Below are positions 37,069 to 46,622 of a DNA stretch of 64,000 nt, one piece after another. The notes beneath the pieces were generated by a model. It ran no database searches and had not been told where the DNA came from. It saw only the letters and a program-made list of their open reading frames with translations. The position numbers were made by a program, and so were the translations under genes. Source of the stretch: Kushneria aurantia DSM 21353 (GTDB lineage: Bacteria; Pseudomonadota; Gammaproteobacteria; Pseudomonadales; Halomonadaceae). Every line of letters starts with the position of its first letter. The first letter of the stretch is position 1. The stretch spans positions 1 through 64,000 of the forward strand of contig NZ_KB907872.1 of the NCBI RefSeq assembly GCF_000382245.1, in the 5' to 3' direction.

Positions 37069-38832
37069 GTGAATCCCAACGCCAGCCTGACTCTCTATAG
37101 ACGCCTGCTGGGCTATGTGCGCCCGTTCTGGAAGGCATTCGTCATTGCCCTGATCGGCAATGCCATCTATGCCGGCTCCAGCACGCTGTTGGCGCGCGTC
37201 ATGCAGTTTCTCACCGATGGACTGCAAAATCCCGATGCTGCTTTTCGCCAGCTACTGCCCCTGATGCTGATCGGTATCTTCATCGCCCGTGGTATCGGCA
37301 CTTTCATGGGCTCCTACGGCATGCAGTACGTCGCGCGTAACGTGGTGCACAGCCTGCGCATCAATGTCTTCCGTCAGATGCTGCACCTGCCCGGACGCTT
37401 TTACGACGAACACAGCGGCGGTCATCTCATCTCGCGGGTTACTTACCACGTCGAACAGGTTACCGGCGCCGCCACCAAGGCGCTCAACGTGGTCCTGCAG
37501 GAGGGCATGCTGGTCATTGGCCTGACGCTTTACCTGTTCTGGACCAACTGGAAGCTGATGCTGATTTTCATGGCGGTCACGCCGCTGATCGCCGCCATCG
37601 TCGGCTGGTGCGGCAAGCGTTTTCGCAAGCTGTCGCGGCGTATTCAGCGTTCGGTGGGCGAGGTGACCCACGTCGCCTCCGAGACCATCTCCGGTTATCG
37701 GGTGGTCCGCACCCACGGCGCTGAGCGCTATGAATACGACCGCTTCGTGCGCGCCAGCGATGACAACCGGGTGCAGAGTCTCAAGGAGGCGCTGACCAAG
37801 TCGATCAGCGCGCCCGTCATTCAGACGCTGGTGGCGATGTCGCTGGCGCTGCTGGTATGGCTGGCGCTGGCGCCGGAGCTGTTGGGCAACATGACCGCCG
37901 GTGAGTTCATCGGCTTCATTACCGCGGCGACCATGATGATCAAACCGATCAAGTCGCTGACCGAAATCAACGGTCTGATCCAGAAAGGGCTGGCAGCGTC
38001 GCAGGAGCTGTTCGAACTGATCGACCGCCCGCAGGAGCCGGACAACGGCCACCATGACCCGGGTCGCGTGGCCGGCGATGTAAACTTCGAGGCCGTGCGC
38101 TTTTACTATGACGCGCACCAGCCCGATGTGCTGAGCGGCATCAGTCACCGCGTGCAGGCCGGCGAGATGATCGCGCTGGTGGGGCGTTCGGGCAGCGGCA
38201 AGAGCACGCTGATGAATCTGCTGCCGCGTTTTTACGACCCCACCGGAGGGCGGATTACCATCGATGGCGTCGAGATTCGCGACTATACGCTGCAAGCGCT
38301 GCGTCGCCAGATCGCACTGGTGACACAGAATGTTACCCTGTTCAACGCAAGCGTTGCCGACAATATCGCCTACGGCATTGATAACGCGCCGCGCGACAGG
38401 GTGCGCGAGGCGGCACGCGCCGCCTATGCCGACGGCTTCATCGAGCGCCTGCCCAATGGCTTCGATACCGTGGTGGGCGACAACGGTGTGATGCTCTCCG
38501 GCGGTCAGCGCCAGCGTATCGCCATCGCCCGGGCGATCTTTCGCGACGCCCCGATCCTGGTGCTTGACGAGGCCACTTCGGCACTCGATACCGAGTCCGA
38601 ACGCTATATTCAGCGGGCGCTGGAAGAGGTGTGCCAGGGGCGCACGACCTTCGTGATCGCTCACCGGCTGTCGACCATCGAGCGCGCCGACCGCATCCTG
38701 GTCATGGATGGCGGTGAAATCATCGAGGCCGGCGATCACCAGAGCCTGCTTCATCGGGGTGGCGCCTATGCCGCCCTGCATCGACTTCAATTCAGCGAGG
38801 ACGAGCGTCATGAACCTGTTCGCGAAGCCTGA
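37069..38832 (+). CDS. msbA: Lipid A export ABC transporter MsbA
   Basis: A 587-residue half-transporter that flips lipid A-core across the inner membrane. Six helices in the first 320 residues, then Walker A GRSGSGKS (372-379), signature LSGGQRQRIAIARAI and Walker B LVLDEATSALD. GTG start at 37069 with GGCAGGAG just upstream. The order comEC-msbA-lpxK equals the enterobacterial ycaI-msbA-lpxK arrangement; in P. aeruginosa exbBD-like genes take this place, as I recall. Confidence 0.96.
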   Translation: MNPNASLTLYRRLLGYVRPFWKAFVIALIGNAIYAGSSTLLARVMQFLTDGLQNPDAAFRQLLPLMLIGIFIARGIGTFMGSYGMQYVARNVVHSLRINVFRQMLHLPGRFYDEHSGGHLISRVTYHVEQVTGAATKALNVVLQEGMLVIGLTLYLFWTNWKLMLIFMAVTPLIAAIVGWCGKRFRKLSRRIQRSVGEVTHVASETISGYRVVRTHGAERYEYDRFVRASDDNRVQSLKEALTKSISAPVIQTLVAMSLALLVWLALAPELLGNMTAGEFIGFITAATMMIKPIKSLTEINGLIQKGLAASQELFELIDRPQEPDNGHHDPGRVAGDVNFEAVRFYYDAHQPDVLSGISHRVQAGEMIALVGRSGSGKSTLMNLLPRFYDPTGGRITIDGVEIRDYTLQALRRQIALVTQNVTLFNASVADNIAYGIDNAPRDRVREAARAAYADGFIERLPNGFDTVVGDNGVMLSGGQRQRIAIARAIFRDAPILVLDEATSALDTESERYIQRALEEVCQGRTTFVIAHRLSTIERADRILVMDGGEIIEAGDHQSLLHRGGAYAALHRLQFSEDERHEPVREA

Positions 38833-38865
38833 AACACGCCGTCTGCAAAGGGTGTCGACAACATC

Positions 38866-39849
38866 GTGAGGCGACTTCAGAACGCATGGTACAGCGATGC
38901 CCGCTGGCCGCGCCTGCTGACACCGCTGGAGCTGCTCTACAAGCGTGCCGTACACTCGCGACGCGACGCTTTCGCCACCAGCCGGCGGCAGGTCTGGCAT
39001 GCGCCGGTACCGGTCATCGTGGTCGGCAATATTACCGTCGGCGGGACCGGCAAGTCGCCGCTGGTCGCCTGGCTGGGGCGCTGGCTCTCCGAGCGCGGCT
39101 GGCGTCCCGGTATCGTGGCGCGCGGCTACGGCGGTCATGCGCCGCGCTATCCCTTCTACGTCGATGAACACAGCGACGTCGGCTATGCCGGCGACGAACC
39201 GGTGATGCTGGCCCAGCAGACCCGGCTGCCGGTGGTGGTCGACCCCGATCGGCCGCGCGCGGCACGCAAGCTGGTCGCCGCCGGCTGCGATATTCTGCTC
39301 TCCGATGACGGCCTGCAGCACTTTGCCCTGGGGCGCGATATCGAGCTGGTCGTGGTCGACGGCGCACGCGGTTTCGGCAATGGTCGCTGCCTGCCGGTGG
39401 GGCCGCTGCGCGAGCCGCTGTCGCGTCTTGCCGAGGTGGATGCGGTGATCTCCAACGGCGACCCGCAAATGCCGGCCAGCGCGTCTCACTACGCCATGAC
39501 CACGGTGCCCGCCGCCTGGCGTCATCTCAACGATGGCGTCTGCTATAGTATCGACCAATGCCCCTTCAGCGGCCGCGTGCATGCCATGGCCGGGATCGGC
39601 AATCCGCAGCGCTTTTTCGATACGCTGACAGCCCTGGGGGTCGATCACCAGCGTCATCCGCTGCCGGATCACTATCGCTTCTCGGCGTACGATCTGCGCT
39701 TTACCGACAATCTGCCGGTCGTCATGACCGCCAAGGATGCGGTCAAGTGCCGCCCCTTTGCCAACGAGCGCTGCTGGTCGCTGGACATCGAGGCGCGTCC
39801 CGAGCAGGCGTTGGTCGACTGGCTGTCAAAGCGTCTGCAGGCTCTTTAG
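38866..39849 (+). CDS. lpxK: Tetraacyldisaccharide 4'-kinase LpxK
   Basis: A 327-residue membrane-associated kinase that phosphorylates the lipid A precursor to lipid IVA. N-terminal amphipathic region (LTPLELLYKRAV) and P-loop GNITVGGTGKS at residues 54-64, followed by RGYGGHAPRYP and SDDGLQHFALGRDIELVVVDGARGFGN (all conserved). The start is GTG 38866; the nearest Shine-Dalgarno match is weak, so coupling to msbA (33 bases upstream) is likely. The next gene is separated by a MITE-like element. Confidence 0.96.
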   Translation: MRRLQNAWYSDARWPRLLTPLELLYKRAVHSRRDAFATSRRQVWHAPVPVIVVGNITVGGTGKSPLVAWLGRWLSERGWRPGIVARGYGGHAPRYPFYVDEHSDVGYAGDEPVMLAQQTRLPVVVDPDRPRAARKLVAAGCDILLSDDGLQHFALGRDIELVVVDGARGFGNGRCLPVGPLREPLSRLAEVDAVISNGDPQMPASASHYAMTTVPAAWRHLNDGVCYSIDQCPFSGRVHAMAGIGNPQRFFDTLTALGVDHQRHPLPDHYRFSAYDLRFTDNLPVVMTAKDAVKCRPFANERCWSLDIEARPEQALVDWLSKRLQAL

Positions 39850-39934
39850 CGTATATTGCAAAAAACGCTGGCACACTGCTCTCTGCGAGGGCTCGGCCCT
39901 GCAACGCCTACCCGGCAGGCATCATGGAACCTTC

Positions 39935-40093
39935 GGAAACGCTGAATAAATCGACGAGCGAGATGAAGCGCAAGGCGCATGGAACACAGAACACGAGACA
40001 TAACATGGGGTTAGGCGAATGTTCGACCGGGCTGGCGCACCAGTACCACGCAACGCAGCGATTCGCTGGCGCAGGCATTTATGCAGCGTTTCC
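39935..40093. repeat. 159-bp element with 17-bp terminal inverted repeats (MITE-like)
   Basis: GGAAACGCTGAATAAAT at 39935-39951 is repeated inverted at 40077-40093 with one mismatch. The interior has no open frame with a recognisable product. It separates lpxK from trm112 and ends 30 bases before the trm112 start. No clean target duplication could be assigned. Size and structure suggest a small non-autonomous transposable element. Confidence 0.65.
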
Positions 40094-40122
40094 CTTACAA
40101 CCCGGCGGCAAGGAGAAGCGTA

Positions 40123-40329
40123 ATGGACAAGGAACTGCTGGCAATGCTGGTCTGCCCGGAAAGCGGCGGCAGGCTTGAATACGACCGTGAGCAGGGTGAG
40201 CTGATCTGCCGCGAAAGCGGGCTGGCCTATCCGATCATCGACGGTATTCCCGTCATGCTGACCGGTCGAGCGCGACGCATCAGCGTCGAGGAGGAGCTGG
40301 GGCACGGGCCGTCACCGCAGACACCATGA
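40123..40329 (+). CDS. Trm112 family protein (YcaR)
   Basis: A 68-residue protein: MDKELLAMLVCPESGGRLEYD, then ELICRESGLAYPIIDGIPVML. Trm112-like proteins are zinc-ribbon-type or zinc-less partners of methyltransferases; here only part of the cysteine set remains (CPESGG, CRESG), as in bacterial YcaR. It lies just before kdsB, the conserved bacterial location, and overlaps it by 4 bases (ATGA). AAGGAG at 40110-40115 fixes the ATG at 40123 and rejects the upstream ATG at 40081, which lies in the MITE-like element. Confidence 0.92.
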   Translation: MDKELLAMLVCPESGGRLEYDREQGELICRESGLAYPIIDGIPVMLTGRARRISVEEELGHGPSPQTP

Positions 40330-41096
40330 CACCCTCCTTCGTTGCCGTTATTCCCGCCCGCTTTGCCTCAACGCGCCTGCCCGGCAAGCCGCTGCTGGAG
40401 ATCGCCGGGCGCCCCATGATAGAGCATGTGTGGCGCAGTGCCTGCGCAAGCAGCGCCGCGCGCGTGGTGATCGCGACCGACGACCGGCGTATTGCCGAGT
40501 GCGCCGAAGGCTTTGGCGCCGAGGTCGCGATGACGTTGCAGACGCACGTCAACGGCACTTCGCGGCTGGCCGAGGTTGCCGAACGCCTGCAGCTGGAGAG
40601 CGATACCTGTGTAGTCAATGTGCAGGGTGATGAGCCGCTGCTGCCCAGTGCCATGATCGATCGCGTGGCCGAAACCCTGGCGGCCGACGCTGGCGCTGCG
40701 GTGTCGACACTGGCCGAACCGATCGACAGTCTCGATGAGCTGATGCGCACGGCTACGGTCAAGGTGGTGTGCGACAACCGCGGTCGCGCGCTCTACTTTT
40801 CCCGTGCGCCGATTCCATGGGATCGCGATCGTCTCGATCTCGACTGTCGTCAGGGGCCGCTTGGCGGTGGCTGGCTACGTCATATCGGCATCTACGCCTA
40901 CCGCGCCTCCTTTCTAAGGCGCTATTGCGAACTTCCCATTGCCCCGCTGGAACAGTGCGAGCAGCTCGAACAGCTGCGCGCGCTCTATCACGGTTTTACC
41001 ATCGCGGTGGCCACCGCGCCGGAGCACTATCCGGCAGGCGTTGATACGCCGGAAGATCTCGCAAGGGTGCGCGCCCTGCTGCGCGAAAAACACTGA
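40326..41096 (+). CDS. kdsB: 3-deoxy-manno-octulosonate cytidylyltransferase
   Basis: A 256-residue cytosolic enzyme that activates Kdo with CTP for LPS inner core synthesis. N-terminal FVAVIPARFASTRLPGKPLLEIAGRPMIEHVW, then VNVQGDEPLL and RHIGIYAYRASFLRRY are the family motifs. Overlaps trm112 by 4 bases. With lpxK and msbA it makes this an LPS synthesis and export cluster. Confidence 0.97.
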   Translation: MTPSFVAVIPARFASTRLPGKPLLEIAGRPMIEHVWRSACASSAARVVIATDDRRIAECAEGFGAEVAMTLQTHVNGTSRLAEVAERLQLESDTCVVNVQGDEPLLPSAMIDRVAETLAADAGAAVSTLAEPIDSLDELMRTATVKVVCDNRGRALYFSRAPIPWDRDRLDLDCRQGPLGGGWLRHIGIYAYRASFLRRYCELPIAPLEQCEQLEQLRALYHGFTIAVATAPEHYPAGVDTPEDLARVRALLREKH

Positions 41097-41105
41097 GGAG
41101 AGACA

Positions 41106-41585
41106 TTGATTCGCATACTTTTCGTCTGTCTTGGCAATATCTGTCGCTCGCCGATGGCCGAAGGGCTGATGCGTCGACGCCTTGAGCTCGAGGGGCTCGA
41201 GGATCAGCTCGAGCTCGACTCCTGCGGCGTCGGCGACTACCACGCCGGTGACCCGCCCGATCCCCGTGCGCGACGTGAAGCGCAGCGACGCGGTGCCGAT
41301 ATCGAAGCGCTGCGCGCACGCCGTCTACGTCGTGATGACTTCGAGCGTTTCGACTATCTCCTCTGCATGGATGACAGCAATCTCGAGGCGCTGCGCGCCA
41401 TGGCGCCGCCAGAGAGTCGCGCCCATGTCGGGCTGCTGCTCGATTTTGCGCCGTCGCGTGGCGAGCGCGAGATCGATGACCCCTGGTTTGGCGGCGCGGA
41501 TAACTTTACCCGCGTCGCTGATCAGTTGGAGGCCGCCTGTGACGGCCTGCTTGATCATCTACGCGGTCAGGGCAGGCTGCATTGA
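41106..41585 (+). CDS. Low-molecular-weight protein-tyrosine phosphatase
   Basis: A 159-residue cysteine phosphatase. The P-loop CLGNICRSP lies at residues 8-16 (Cys8, Arg14), and the general acid aspartate is in IDDPWFGG near residue 125. Dephosphorylates tyrosine in proteins or small substrates; often tied to capsule/exopolysaccharide tyrosine kinases, but no kinase gene is near. Start codon is TTG at 41106 with AGGAG shortly before it. Stop overlaps murB (TTGA). Confidence 0.93.
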   Translation: MIRILFVCLGNICRSPMAEGLMRRRLELEGLEDQLELDSCGVGDYHAGDPPDPRARREAQRRGADIEALRARRLRRDDFERFDYLLCMDDSNLEALRAMAPPESRAHVGLLLDFAPSRGEREIDDPWFGGADNFTRVADQLEAACDGLLDHLRGQGRLH

Positions 41586-42613
41586 GATTCGAATATGACG
41601 CCACGCTGCGCGAGCACAACACCCTGGGGTTCGACTGCCGCGCCGAGGCGCTGGCAGAGCCCGGGGATATCGCCGAGCTGAGGCGGGTGCTGTCGCTGGG
41701 GCGTCACTGTTTCTCGTCGCTGACGCCGCTTGGCGGGGGCAGCAATGTGGTGCTGCGTGAGCGTCTGCCGGGCCTGGCGGTACGCTACTGCGGTCGGCGT
41801 CTGTGGCGTCAATCGCCTGGCTCGAGCGAAGCGTTATGGCATGTTGAAGCGGGTGTCAACTGGCATGAGCTGGTAGTGGAGAGCTGCCTCGAGGGCTGGT
41901 GGGGGCTTGAAAACCTCGCCCTGATTCCCGGTTCGGTGGGGGCGGCGCCGATCCAGAATATCGGCGCCTATGGCGTCGAGGTCGGCGAGCTGATCGAGGC
42001 GGTGCACGTCGTGCATATCGACGACGGTCGCTATGAGATTCTCGACCGACAGGCCTGCGAGTTCGGCTATCGGGACAGCCTTTTCAAGCGCCGTCTTGCC
42101 GGTCGCGTGGTCATCGTGCGGGTGGTGCTGCGGCTGCGACGCGATGGCTCACCGCGTACCGACTATGGCGACCTGGCCGCGCGGCTGCCGCGTCACCCTT
42201 CGTCGATGGAGATCGCCTGTGCCGTGTGCGCGCTGCGCGGCGAGAAACTGCCTGACCCGCAGCGGCTCGGCAATGCCGGCAGTTTTTTCAAGAATCCGAT
42301 AGTGAGCGCGGCGCACGCCGAGCGATTGCTGGCGCAGTGGCCGACGCTGCCACACTGGCAGACCGGCAGCGGCGTCAAGCTGGCCGCCGGCTGGCTGATC
42401 GAAGCGTGCGGCTGGAAGGGCGTGCGCCGTGGCGGGATAGGGGTGCATCAGCATCAGGCGCTGGTGCTGGTGCATTACGGCGGTGAAACTGCCGAGACGC
42501 TGCTGGCGGTGGCCGACGATATTCGCCGTTCGGTAATGGCGCGTTTCGACGTTGAGCTGGTGGCCGAGCCACAGCTGCTGGGCGAGGCGCCGAACGGTTT
42601 TCATCAGCGCTAA
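41582..42613 (+). CDS. murB: UDP-N-acetylenolpyruvoylglucosamine reductase
   Basis: A 343-residue FAD enzyme of peptidoglycan precursor synthesis that reduces UDP-GlcNAc-enolpyruvate to UDP-MurNAc. HNTLGFDCRAEALAEPGD, LGGGSNVVLRERLPG, GWWGLENLALIPGSVGAAP (FAD site) and RLGNAGSFFKNP (catalytic Ser) show the E. coli-type (type I) enzyme with its extra C-terminal part. Start codon is TTG at 41582, overlapping the phosphatase stop by 4 bases, so translation is coupled. Confidence 0.96.
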   Translation: MRFEYDATLREHNTLGFDCRAEALAEPGDIAELRRVLSLGRHCFSSLTPLGGGSNVVLRERLPGLAVRYCGRRLWRQSPGSSEALWHVEAGVNWHELVVESCLEGWWGLENLALIPGSVGAAPIQNIGAYGVEVGELIEAVHVVHIDDGRYEILDRQACEFGYRDSLFKRRLAGRVVIVRVVLRLRRDGSPRTDYGDLAARLPRHPSSMEIACAVCALRGEKLPDPQRLGNAGSFFKNPIVSAAHAERLLAQWPTLPHWQTGSGVKLAAGWLIEACGWKGVRRGGIGVHQHQALVLVHYGGETAETLLAVADDIRRSVMARFDVELVAEPQLLGEAPNGFHQR

Positions 42614-42619
42614 GCTGAA

Positions 42620-42651
42620 AAGGGGCTCACCCGCGACGGGTGAGCCCCTTT
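42620..42651. terminator. Bidirectional terminator between murB and rne
   Basis: A 14-bp perfect stem (42620-42633 with 42637-42650), flanked by AAA on the left and TTT on the right, so it serves both converging genes. Confidence 0.9.
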
Positions 42652-42680
42652 AATGTGCCGTGGCGCCTCCGGCGTGCTGA

Positions 42681-45600
42681 TCAGCCCTCGTCCGAGGTGC
42701 TGTCATCGCTCGCACCGGCGTCACGCTCGCGCTGCTGCTGACGGCGGCGTTCGCGCGGGTCGTTGTGAGCGCGACGGCGTCCGCGCTGGCGTGGTTTTTT
42801 GCCGTCAGCGGCCGTGCCGGCAGGCTCGCTGCTGTCACAGGCGCTATCGTCGCCAACCGTTTCAGCGCTGTCGGTGGCACCGGAAGCGGCGGGGCGTGAT
42901 GTCGCTTCGACAGACGCATCGCTGGTTTCGCTTTCAGCGGGTGTCGCTGCTGCCGTTGTTTCGGCCACTGGCGTCGGGTTCTCAACCTGCTCGACCGAGG
43001 GTGAAGCGGCGTCGGTTGCCCCATGATCGGCGGCATCGCGGCGAGCCACGCTTTCGCGATTGACGTCGCGTTTATCGCCATGCTCGGCGCGCTCGAGGGC
43101 GGCAGTCGCCGCTTCATGCTCCGGTGCTGCCAGCTGTGGCTCCTCTCGCGGTGTCGCCTCGCTGGCCGGTTCGGCGCCATGCTGCGCGCTGCTGTCGTGA
43201 GTCGCTCCGCTATCGGTCGATGCCGCAGGGCCATCACTGTGGTCCGTGGCGTCGGCGTCGGGCGATGAGGCCGTTGTCTGCTCGTCGGACGGTGATACTT
43301 TCGCTTCACCCTTCGGGGGGGCGTCACGATTGGTGGCGTCCGTCACGCTTTCGGCGCGTGGGGCCGGGCGAGAGCGGTCACGCCCGAAGGTAGCGCTGAC
43401 GGCGTGCGGTGCGCTGTGGTCGCCCTGCGCGGCGGTTGGCTGCGCGGTCGTCGCATCGGCTGAAGCGGTCGACTGCGCGGTCGTTGCGGCGGCCGTCTGT
43501 GCGCTGCTATCGCCGGCGCCTTCGCTACCTGCAGCGGCACTGTCACCGCCGTTTGCGGCCTGTGCCTGCAAGCGCTCCTGCTCGGCAACCGCCGCCGGCG
43601 ACAGGGCGTGCTGGCGGCTACGCTGACGCGGGTTGTTGCGGCTGCGCTTCGGGCGTTCGCTGGCAGTGTTGGTTTCACCTTCACTGCTGCGAACCTCACT
43701 GCTCTTGTCGCCGTTTTGTTCGGCGCCTTGAGCAGAGGTCGCGTCGTTGACGCTTTGGCCGGCGTTTTGCGATTTGCGTTCGGCGCTGGACCGCGAGTCG
43801 GCTTTCGCCTCGCTCGTTTTGGCGCTGTTGCGTTCGCTGCTGTCGGTCTTTTCGGTCTTTTCGGTCTGGCGGTTATCGGCGTCGCGCTTGCTGTCATTGC
43901 GCTTGCTGCCGTTGCCGTCAGGACGCGACCTGTTGCCATCACGTGATTTGTCCTGCTTCCGGGAACGGTCGTTGCGGTTGCCGTTCTGGGGCTGGCCGTC
44001 ATCGCGTCGATGATTACCGCCGCTCCTGTTCGAGTCGTCGTCGCGCTGGCTGGCACCACCGGCGTCGCGCTTGCCGCTGTCGCCATCCTGCTGACGCTCG
44101 CTGCTTTTGCTGCCGCTGTTATCGCGTCGTCCGTCGCCGCTGTTACGACGGTTGTCGCTGCCGTTACTGCGGCGAGTAGTGCTGCTGTCGCCGGTTTTCG
44201 AGGTGTGCTGCGAGCTGCTCTCCGGCTGCGGACTGCGCTCGCCGCTACCGGTTCCGCCGGCGCTGTTGCCACTGGTATTGCCGGCACCGGCGTCGCTCTC
44301 TTCGCTGCCCATCAGGCGGTTGATGCCCTTCATCAGGCGCGACAGAAAGCCGTCGCCGGTAGTTTCGCTGTCGCTGCTCGCTGAGCTGTCGGCGGTGGAA
44401 GGTGCCGGCTTGCGGTGGGTGACGCCGTTGACCGCCGCTTCGGCGCGTTTGACCGGCTTGCGCCAGGTCTCGCTTTCATCCTCCGGCGGCTCGAACTCTT
44501 CGGAGAGTTCGAAGCTGGAGCGGGCGGCGTCTTCGCTGTCGACCTGGTCGTCGCGCAGACGCTGCACGTCGAAATGGGGCGTTTCCAGATCGGGCTGTGG
44601 CAGCAGCAGCACACGCACGCCCTGGCGACGCTCGATGTCGAAAAGTACGCTGCGCTTTTCGTTGAGCAGATAGGTCGCGACCGATACCGGCAGCATGGCA
44701 CGGATCTGGGAGCTGCGATCCTTCATCGCCTCTTCCTCGATGAGGCGCATGATCGACAGCGACAGCGAGCGTACATCGCGGATGGTGCCCTGGCCGTTGC
44801 AGCGCGGGCAGACCACACCACTGGTTTCGCCCAGCGAGGGACGCAGCCGCTGACGCGACATCTCCATCAGCCCGAAACGCGAGATGCGACCGATCTGTAC
44901 CCGCGCGCGGTCGAGTTTGAGGGCATCGCGCATGCGATTTTCCACTTCGCGCTGATTGCGCGCCGGCGTCATGTCGATGAAGTCGATCACCACCAGCCCG
45001 CCGATGTCGCGCAGGCGCAGCTGTCGCGCGATTTCGTCGGCCGCCTCGACGTTGGTCTGCAGCGCCGTCTCCTCGATATCACCGCCCTTGGTGGCGCGCG
45101 AGGAGTTGATGTCGATCGAGACCAGCGCCTCGGTGTGATCGATCACCACCGAACCGCCGGAAGGCAGTTTCACTTCCCGCTCGTAGGCGGTTTCGATCTG
45201 GGATTCGATCTGAAAGCGCGAGAAGAGCGGTACGTCATCATCGTAGAGCTTGATTTTCTGCTGGTAGGAGGGCATCACCTGACGCACGAAGGTGAGCGCC
45301 TCCTCGTGCACCTGCGGGTCGTCGATCAGCACTTCGCCGATATCCTGACGCAGGTAGTCGCGCATGGCGCGGATGATGACGTTGGATTCGCGATAGATCA
45401 GAAAGGGAGCGGCGCGCTGGCCGGCTTCCTCGGTAATGGTTTCCCATACCTGCACCAGATAGTCGAGGTCCCACTGAAGTTCCTCGCTGGAGCGGCCGAT
45501 ACCTGCGGTGCGTACGATCACGCCCATCTTCTCGGGCATGGTGAGCTGGCCCATCGCCTCCTTGAGCTCGCTGCGCTCTTCGCCCTCGATGCGGCGCGAT

Positions 45601-46016
45601 ATGCCGCCCGCTTTGGGGTTGTTGGGCATCAGCACCAGGAAGCGACCCGCCAGGCTGATAAAGGTGGTGAGCGCAGCGCCCTTGTTGCCGCGTTCTTCCT
45701 TGTCAACCTGGACGATGACCTGCTGGCCCTCCTTGATCACCTCGCGGATGTTGGGCCGACCGTTGCCGGAAGGCTCTTTCGAAAAATATTCGCGAGAAAT
45801 TTCCTTGAGGGGCAAAAAGCCGTGACGATCGGCGCCGAAGTCGACGAAGGCGGCTTCGAGGCTGGGTTCCACACGGGTGATGCGGCCGCGGTAGATATTG
45901 GCTTTCTTCTGTTCACGGGCGCCGGATTCGATATCCAGGTCGTAAAGGCGTTGGCCGTCGACCAGCGCAACCCTGAGCTCTTCGGGCTGGGTTGCGTTGA
46001 TAAGCATGCGTTTCAT
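42681..46016 (-). CDS. rne: Ribonuclease E
   Basis: The 1111-residue endoribonuclease at the core of the RNA degradosome. [31 protein letters not shown] start, S1 domain (residues about 35-120), 5'-sensor and DNase I-like catalytic part ([13 protein letters not shown] has the magnesium aspartates), and the zinc-link CPRCNGQGT. After about residue 510 the protein is low-complexity: Ser/Asp/Arg/Lys-rich to about 720, then Ala/Glu/Ser/Thr/Gln-rich, with a basic end ([20 protein letters not shown]). Such disordered halves hold helicase and PNPase sites in E. coli; here no short motif is clear. It is preceded by a leader of about 500 bases. Confidence 0.97.
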   Translation of the reverse strand: MKRMLINATQPEELRVALVDGQRLYDLDIESGAREQKKANIYRGRITRVEPSLEAAFVDFGADRHGFLPLKEISREYFSKEPSGNGRPNIREVIKEGQQVIVQVDKEERGNKGAALTTFISLAGRFLVLMPNNPKAGGISRRIEGEERSELKEAMGQLTMPEKMGVIVRTAGIGRSSEELQWDLDYLVQVWETITEEAGQRAAPFLIYRESNVIIRAMRDYLRQDIGEVLIDDPQVHEEALTFVRQVMPSYQQKIKLYDDDVPLFSRFQIESQIETAYEREVKLPSGGSVVIDHTEALVSIDINSSRATKGGDIEETALQTNVEAADEIARQLRLRDIGGLVVIDFIDMTPARNQREVENRMRDALKLDRARVQIGRISRFGLMEMSRQRLRPSLGETSGVVCPRCNGQGTIRDVRSLSLSIMRLIEEEAMKDRSSQIRAMLPVSVATYLLNEKRSVLFDIERRQGVRVLLLPQPDLETPHFDVQRLRDDQVDSEDAARSSFELSEEFEPPEDESETWRKPVKRAEAAVNGVTHRKPAPSTADSSASSDSETTGDGFLSRLMKGINRLMGSEESDAGAGNTSGNSAGGTGSGERSPQPESSSQHTSKTGDSSTTRRSNGSDNRRNSGDGRRDNSGSKSSERQQDGDSGKRDAGGASQRDDDSNRSGGNHRRDDGQPQNGNRNDRSRKQDKSRDGNRSRPDGNGSKRNDSKRDADNRQTEKTEKTDSSERNSAKTSEAKADSRSSAERKSQNAGQSVNDATSAQGAEQNGDKSSEVRSSEGETNTASERPKRSRNNPRQRSRQHALSPAAVAEQERLQAQAANGGDSAAAGSEGAGDSSAQTAAATTAQSTASADATTAQPTAAQGDHSAPHAVSATFGRDRSRPAPRAESVTDATNRDAPPKGEAKVSPSDEQTTASSPDADATDHSDGPAASTDSGATHDSSAQHGAEPASEATPREEPQLAAPEHEAATAALERAEHGDKRDVNRESVARRDAADHGATDAASPSVEQVENPTPVAETTAAATPAESETSDASVEATSRPAASGATDSAETVGDDSACDSSEPAGTAADGKKPRQRGRRRAHNDPRERRRQQQRERDAGASDDSTSDEG

Positions 46017-46528
46017 GTTGTCTCACTGACAGAGCGTGTCGGAGAGCCGATGGCGACGCGACAGACCGACCCGCCGCCCGGGGCGACGGTAGGCAATCTC
46101 GCACGACATCAACGCTGCCGGGTCTCGGTCCAGAGTGTTTGTGCTCAGCGCATGTCTACAAGTGTATTTCAACTCCCGCGGCGCATTTCGCGCCTCGCCG
46201 GAGAGGCTTCATGATCATGTTGAGTACGTGACAGTCCGGGGACATGTCGCGGCGTCCCGAGGGCTCGGCCGGTCCCGCCTGGTTGCTGTCACACCTGGTA
46301 GCCATCAACGCCTTGGCGCCGGCTGCCGACACGGTATAAAGGTTGATCCCGTGATAAAAATCCGGGTACTTCACATGGTTTTGAATCGGTGCGGCGAGGT
46401 GGGAATTGCATCCACAGCGCCAGCACGTCATCCGAACATTGGCGGACGGCGTCCGCGATTGCTGTTCCGTGCTTCGGCCTGCGTGTCGTCCGGTGCAGGC
46501 GCTACCGGGGCATCCGGGAAGCTCCCGG
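46017..46528 (-). promoter_or_regulatory. rne: Long rne mRNA leader
   Basis: About 510 bases between the rne start and its promoter hold no recognisable gene. The E. coli rne mRNA has a 361-base structured leader through which RNase E controls its own level; the length here suggests the same. CCGGGA/TCCCGG with loop AGC at 46514-46528 would place a hairpin at the very 5' end of the transcript. Confidence 0.55.
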
Positions 46529-46557
46529 AATATAACAGTAAAGACCGGTAGCCACAA
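46529..46557 (-). promoter_or_regulatory. rne: Candidate sigma-70 promoter of rne
   Basis: Minus-strand -35 TTGTGG (46552-46557), 17-bp spacer, -10 TATATT (46529-46534). Transcription would start near 46522. Confidence 0.55.
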
Positions 46558-46589
46558 TCGGCGCCGGCAGGGCGCCGATTGGTTACAAT
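46556..46589 (+). promoter_or_regulatory. rluC: rluC promoter region with 10-bp palindrome
   Basis: A perfect inverted repeat AATCGGCGCC/GGCGCCGATT (46556-46565, 46571-46580) lies directly before TACAAT (46584-46589), a good -10 for rluC. There is no usable -35, and the palindrome sits where it should be. It also touches the -35 of the divergent rne promoter, so it could be an operator for both. Confidence 0.45.
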
Positions 46590-46622
46590 GGCCGACGACG
46601 AACAGCGACGAGAGTGGTGGTT

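Noticed and set aside
37252-39672. 806-codon open frame antisense to msbA and lpxK
   Set aside because: Both sense genes are unmistakable; the antisense product is low-complexity His/Gln/Arg-rich without homology.
44415-46214. 599-codon frame antisense to rne
   Set aside because: Shadow frame; rne catalytic motifs are on the minus strand.
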